This document shows, piece after piece, positions 61,115 through 64,000 of a DNA stretch of 64,000 nucleotides. The stretch comes from Aquisediminimonas sp031376385 (GTDB lineage Bacteria; Pseudomonadota; Alphaproteobacteria; Sphingomonadales; Sphingomonadaceae), in the NCBI GenBank assembly GCA_031376385.1, contig JANMDQ010000023.1, positions 310,001 to 374,000 on the forward strand. Reading direction: 5' to 3'. Both the position numbers and the translations under genes were made by a program. Under the pieces are notes generated by a model, which saw only the letters and a program-made list of their open reading frames with translations, ran no database searches and was not told the DNA's origin. Each line of letters opens with the position of its first letter. Position 1 is the stretch's first letter.

Positions 61115-61461
61115 ACCCGGAACTATTATCTGCGCGCTGGAGCAATGCAAGCAGACGAATGGCCACATCAATTACACAACGTCACTGTAATTCCACGGAC
61201 AACCCAAGCAGGCGACATCGGAAATGAAGTCCCTCCCCTCAGTCGCCGCACCCCAAAACCATCGTCACAGGATTATAACTGAATATCCCTAGCGCATCTT
61301 CATTTGACAGGGGCATGTCGCGGAGCGTTTGAGGGGTTGCGGCGCCTGCAAATGGCTTGCCGCTGTTACGGCTTCCACCTAAGCTACGCTTGAGTGGCGG
61401 CTGAAATTGTATCGCCGCTCTCTGCGTGCGTGTTCAATCGGGGAAGGCGTAGAGCGAGTAG
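61115..61461. other. Intergenic region between pseudogene and TIR gene
   Basis: 347 bases. An inverted repeat AATTACA - 9 bases - TGTAATT (61170-61192) lies just upstream of the pseudogene's old start and may be a former operator. An AT-rich patch (GGATTATAACTGAATATCCC) and TTGACA (61302-61307) occur before the TIR gene, but no convincing promoter pair is assigned. Confidence 0.55.
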
Positions 61462-63390
61462 ATGACACTCATTTCATCACCGACCGGCAAAGATGGCATT
61501 CCAACGACGGTGTTCGTTAGCTATTCCCGCGATGATCAAAAACGGGCTCAGCCCATCATAGAAGCAATTGAGGCCGCCGGTTTTTCAGTTTGGTGGGATG
61601 GTCTGCTCGAAGGCGGAGAACGATTTTCAAGTACAACAGAGGCGGCGCTTGAAACGGCAAAGGCCGTGGTTGTGCTGTGGTCCAAAGCATCAGTCTCGTC
61701 GCACTGGGTTCATGATGAAGCGACACGAGGACGTGACCGGCGCTGCTTGGTTCCGCTTTCGATTGACGGCACCGAACCGCCACTGGGCTTCCGTCAATTT
61801 CAGGTCATTGATGTGTCGCGCAAGCGGGCAAAGCCGGGCTCGGCTGAGATGCAGCGTGTCATCCGCGCTGTCGCAGCTTTGCATGATGGCGAACAGGCGG
61901 CACCGAACCCATCGCCAAAGCGTTTGTCCCGGCGTTTGATCATCGGCGGCGTCGCTGGGCTTTTGGTTGCCGGGGCTGGCGCTGCTTGGTGGACAGATGT
62001 TTTTAACAGGGGCGCTGCCCAAGAGAATAGCGTTGCTGTGCTGCCATTTCGCAATTTGAGCGGTGACACAAAACAGGACTATTTGTCGGAAGGCCTGTCT
62101 GAGGAGATCCGCTCCACCCTGTCGCGCAATCCCCTCTTGCTGGTCGCGGCACCAACATCTGTGCGTCAGGCAAGAGATAATACGACGGACCCCGAAAAAA
62201 TCACGGCGCAATTGGCCGTTGATTTCATCCTGTCCGGCAGCGTACGCCAAGCGGGTGGAGCGCTCAAAATTGTGGCTGAGCTGATCAACGGCGCCAGTGG
62301 TGTCATCCTATGGTCGCGAACATTTGACCGGAAACTGGACGATATATTCGCGATGCAAAGCGAAATTGCCGACACGGTGACTGAGGCGCTATCGGCGCAG
62401 GTTGCGGCAGTTCTGCCCCTTGATCAGACTATAGGCGCGAAACCAAACACAGCGGCTTTTGACGCGTATCTGCGCGGCAAGGCCCTGTTTGATTCCAACT
62501 TGGGTGAAGCGTCAGATCGCGCCGCATTGGCACAGTTTGACAGTGCGGTCAGTGCTGATCCAAATTATGCTGCTGCACACGCCGCGCGCGCGCGGACGCT
62601 CAGCGCCATTGCCAATGGCACAAGCGATGCCAGCGCGCTTCGGAGCCTGTATGAGGGATCTGTCGAGGCTGCGCGCCGGGCCGTGCAATTGGGCCCAGCT
62701 TTGGCCAATGCTTGGGCCGCCCTTGGCAATGCCTATAGCTACGGATTGCAGGATATGCGGTCGGCCAAGCAGCCCTTTCGAAAAGCACGCGAGCTGGGTT
62801 GGGGTGATGCTGATATTCTCACGCCCTATATCGATTATTGTACTCAAATGGCCTGGACTGACGAAGCGGATACGGCCGCCAAGCGCGCGATGACGCTCGA
62901 CCCGCTTAACCCCCGTGTCTTTCGAATGGCCGGTCGTGCAGCCTATTTTGGGGGACGTCATGAGCAAGCCATTGAGCTTTCGCAAAAAGCTTTGGCGCTC
63001 AACCCGAAGTTGAGCGGATGTCACGCCATCATCGGCGACGCACTGCTCGCCCTAGGCAAAGTTGACGAAGCGCGTCAGGCCTACAGCAGAGAGCCGCTTG
63101 AAATGCTGTCACTTCCCGGCGCGTCAATTGTTGAGCGAAAGCGGAATGACCGGACAAAGGCTGACGCAGCTTTGGCATCCCTCATTTCCAAATTTGGGGA
63201 TAATGGTTTTTATCAGCAGGCTCAGGTTCACGCGCAGGCAGGGGAAAAGGAGAAATCGCTGCTCGCGCTGGAACGAGGCCATGTAATTGGCGATTCCGGC
63301 CTTTTGCTGATGGGCGTCGATCCACTGCTCACACCGGTGCGAAATGACCCCCGTTTTTCGGGTTTGCTAAAAGCAATTGGTTTGCGCTAA
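61462..63390 (+). CDS. TIR domain - transmembrane - TolB/FlgO-like - TPR protein
   Basis: 642 residues. Residues ~14-140: TIR domain (TVFVSYSRDDQKRAQPI, FSVWWDGLLEGG, VVVLWSKASVSSHWVHDE). Glu 86 in WVHDE aligns with the catalytic Glu of SARM1-type TIR NADases, so enzymatic activity is possible. Residues 159-177: one membrane helix. Residues ~190-310: domain starting SVAVLPFRNLSGD, QDYLSEGLSEEIRSTLSR and DFILSGSVRQ, as in TolB-N/FlgO-like or adenylate-cyclase-associated proteins. The remainder is TPR repeats (AYLRGKALFDS, NAWAALGNAYSYG, LNPKLSGCHAIIGDALLALGK). The TIR part should face the cytoplasm and the rest the periplasm. Role unknown: defence, signalling and stress sensing are open options. 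Confidence 0.9.
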   Translation: MTLISSPTGKDGIPTTVFVSYSRDDQKRAQPIIEAIEAAGFSVWWDGLLEGGERFSSTTEAALETAKAVVVLWSKASVSSHWVHDEATRGRDRRCLVPLSIDGTEPPLGFRQFQVIDVSRKRAKPGSAEMQRVIRAVAALHDGEQAAPNPSPKRLSRRLIIGGVAGLLVAGAGAAWWTDVFNRGAAQENSVAVLPFRNLSGDTKQDYLSEGLSEEIRSTLSRNPLLLVAAPTSVRQARDNTTDPEKITAQLAVDFILSGSVRQAGGALKIVAELINGASGVILWSRTFDRKLDDIFAMQSEIADTVTEALSAQVAAVLPLDQTIGAKPNTAAFDAYLRGKALFDSNLGEASDRAALAQFDSAVSADPNYAAAHAARARTLSAIANGTSDASALRSLYEGSVEAARRAVQLGPALANAWAALGNAYSYGLQDMRSAKQPFRKARELGWGDADILTPYIDYCTQMAWTDEADTAAKRAMTLDPLNPRVFRMAGRAAYFGGRHEQAIELSQKALALNPKLSGCHAIIGDALLALGKVDEARQAYSREPLEMLSLPGASIVERKRNDRTKADAALASLISKFGDNGFYQQAQVHAQAGEKEKSLLALERGHVIGDSGLLLMGVDPLLTPVRNDPRFSGLLKAIGLR

Positions 63391-63423
63391 GTTATTGTTT
63401 CCACACACAGAGGGGATTTTCAA

Positions 63424-63687
63424 ATGCGTAAATTTGTCTCTACGATTGCCATTGTTTCACTGTCGGTGATGGCCGCTGCCTGCAGCAAAAAAGCGGAAGA
63501 AACGACGGAAGCCGTCGCGGAACCGGAAGCCGTAGTGAACGAAACGGTTGTCAACGAAGCGGTGTCCAACGAAGTGAATGCGGCGGACGATATGGCACCT
63601 TTGGACAATGCGATGAACAGCGCGGCCAATGCTGTTGATACAGCTGCTCCTTCGCAAAATAACGGCAACCCCATCGGCGGTCGCTAA
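63424..63687 (+). CDS. Small acidic lipoprotein
   Basis: 87-residue protein. Signal peptide with lipobox VMAAAC (Cys 20) followed by SKKAEE. The mature part is acidic and repetitive (VNETVVNEAVSNEVNAADD, with Asn/Glu/Val/Ala repeats) and ends NGNPIGGR. It begins 34 bases after the TIR gene stop with GAGGGGAT upstream, so cotranscription with the TIR gene is possible. No known function; small entericidin-like or stress lipoproteins look similar. Confidence 0.8.
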   Translation: MRKFVSTIAIVSLSVMAAACSKKAEETTEAVAEPEAVVNETVVNEAVSNEVNAADDMAPLDNAMNSAANAVDTAAPSQNNGNPIGGR

Positions 63688-63698
63688 CGCCGATCTAT

Positions 63699-64000
63699 TC
63701 AACCCGGAGGGGCGATCCGTTTCGCCTTTCCGGGTTCGGCTTCGCGCATCGCTCTGTCGATCCACTTGCGATATTCGCTAACTTTCACATAAACGCCGGG
63801 CACGTCTTTTTGCCCGCAGCCTATGCCAAGCGAGACAAGGCCGACCAGCACTGGCGCTGTGCCTTGCACGCGTGTGACTGGCCCGCCGCTGTCACCGGGG
63901 CAGGCGTCTTTGCCTTCAGTGGGGGAGCCTGCACAGAGCGCGCCGCCCGATGCGATGGCCGCGCGGTAACTGTCAAACGCGTTGCACTGGTTATCGGGGA
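63699..64000 (-). CDS. Trypsin-like serine protease, C-terminal part (5' end outside window)
   Basis: An open minus-strand frame runs from the window edge to a stop at 63699-63701 (about 100 codons). It encodes the end of an S1-family protease: DNQCNAFDSY, LCAGSPTEGKDACPGDSGGP with the active-site Ser, then VLVGLVSLGIGCGQKDVPGVYVKV-type ending and YRKWIDRAM. Four Cys fit the two conserved S1 disulfides. The His and Asp of the triad lie outside the window. Convergent with the small lipoprotein gene, 11 bases between stops. Confidence 0.92.
   Translation of the reverse strand, partial: PDNQCNAFDSYRAAIASGGALCAGSPTEGKDACPGDSGGPVTRVQGTAPVLVGLVSLGIGCGQKDVPGVYVKVSEYRKWIDRAMREAEPGKAKRIAPPG

Noticed and set aside
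61302..61307. TTGACA as a -35 box for the TIR gene
   Set aside because: No acceptable -10 hexamer at 16-18 bases downstream, so no promoter is claimed.
1..64000. tRNA, rRNA, integrase or transposase genes
   Set aside because: None recognised on either strand, so no genomic-island borders are proposed.

Overview
The window looks like chromosomal DNA of a sphingomonad (Alphaproteobacteria, Sphingomonadales). The evidence is moderate-to-high GC, the gene order nagZ-scpA-scpB-tatA-tatB-tatC, three secreted proteins with a sphingomonad-type PEP-CTERM tail (PEPATWLMM...GFGLVGG), an exosortase locus of the XrtV type, and intergenic palindromes with the core CTGAGC(C/T)TGTCGAAG. No rRNA, tRNA, CRISPR array, prophage or intact insertion sequence was recognised. 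The genus cannot be fixed from the sequence alone.

Layout. 1-4.2 kb: 3' end of rpoC with its terminator, then three tandem PEP-CTERM genes that are probable exosortase substrates. 4.3-12.6 kb: a secreted Gly/Tyr-rich protein, a phasin, a methyltransferase, two acyl-CoA dehydrogenases, an S9 peptidase, a Coq4-like protein and a small TPR protein. 12.7-21 kb: housekeeping genes (FAH-family hydrolase, nagZ, scpAB, tatABC, glnE, bcp). 21-40.4 kb: mixed genes, including a TSUP transporter, DUF455, an M23 peptidase, an IscA/ErpA-type protein, exonuclease III, two SDRs, a PLP enzyme, gyrB, an AraC-type regulator, recF, a TPR/cytochrome c pair, an Lhr-like helicase and a two-lobed retropepsin-like protease.

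40.4-59 kb is one exopolysaccharide/protein-sorting locus. It holds an O-antigen-ligase/Wzy-type polymerase, exosortase and EpsI, a small XrtV accessory protein, an EpsD-type lipoprotein, a nine-gene minus-strand operon (TPR lipoprotein, UDP-glucose-type lipid carrier transferase, WecG/TagA, GT4, GT2 and the four dTDP-rhamnose genes) and a four-gene plus-strand operon (Wza-like protein, outer-membrane barrel, chain-length protein, BY-kinase). Together they would build and export a rhamnose-containing polymer and process the PEP-CTERM proteins encoded about 38 kb away. No Wzx flippase gene is visible.

59-64 kb is accessory: an orphan SOS box, a GC-rich D-aminoacylase-like pseudogene with two frameshifts, a TIR-TM-TolB-like-TPR protein, a small lipoprotein and the 3' end of a trypsin-like protease gene.

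The most interesting non-coding signals are: (i) TTGCAC-N-GCACAA, found twice upstream of the phasin gene and once upstream of each of two PEP-CTERM genes; (ii) two alphaproteobacterial LexA boxes (GAAC-N7-GAAC), each 157 bp downstream of a similar CAAAGTT/AAAGTTGTGCC block; (iii) several REP-like palindromes, one apparently absorbed into the 5' end of scpA. No system could be called new with certainty. The best novelty candidates are the phasin/PEP-CTERM regulatory link and the repeat-derived ScpA extension.
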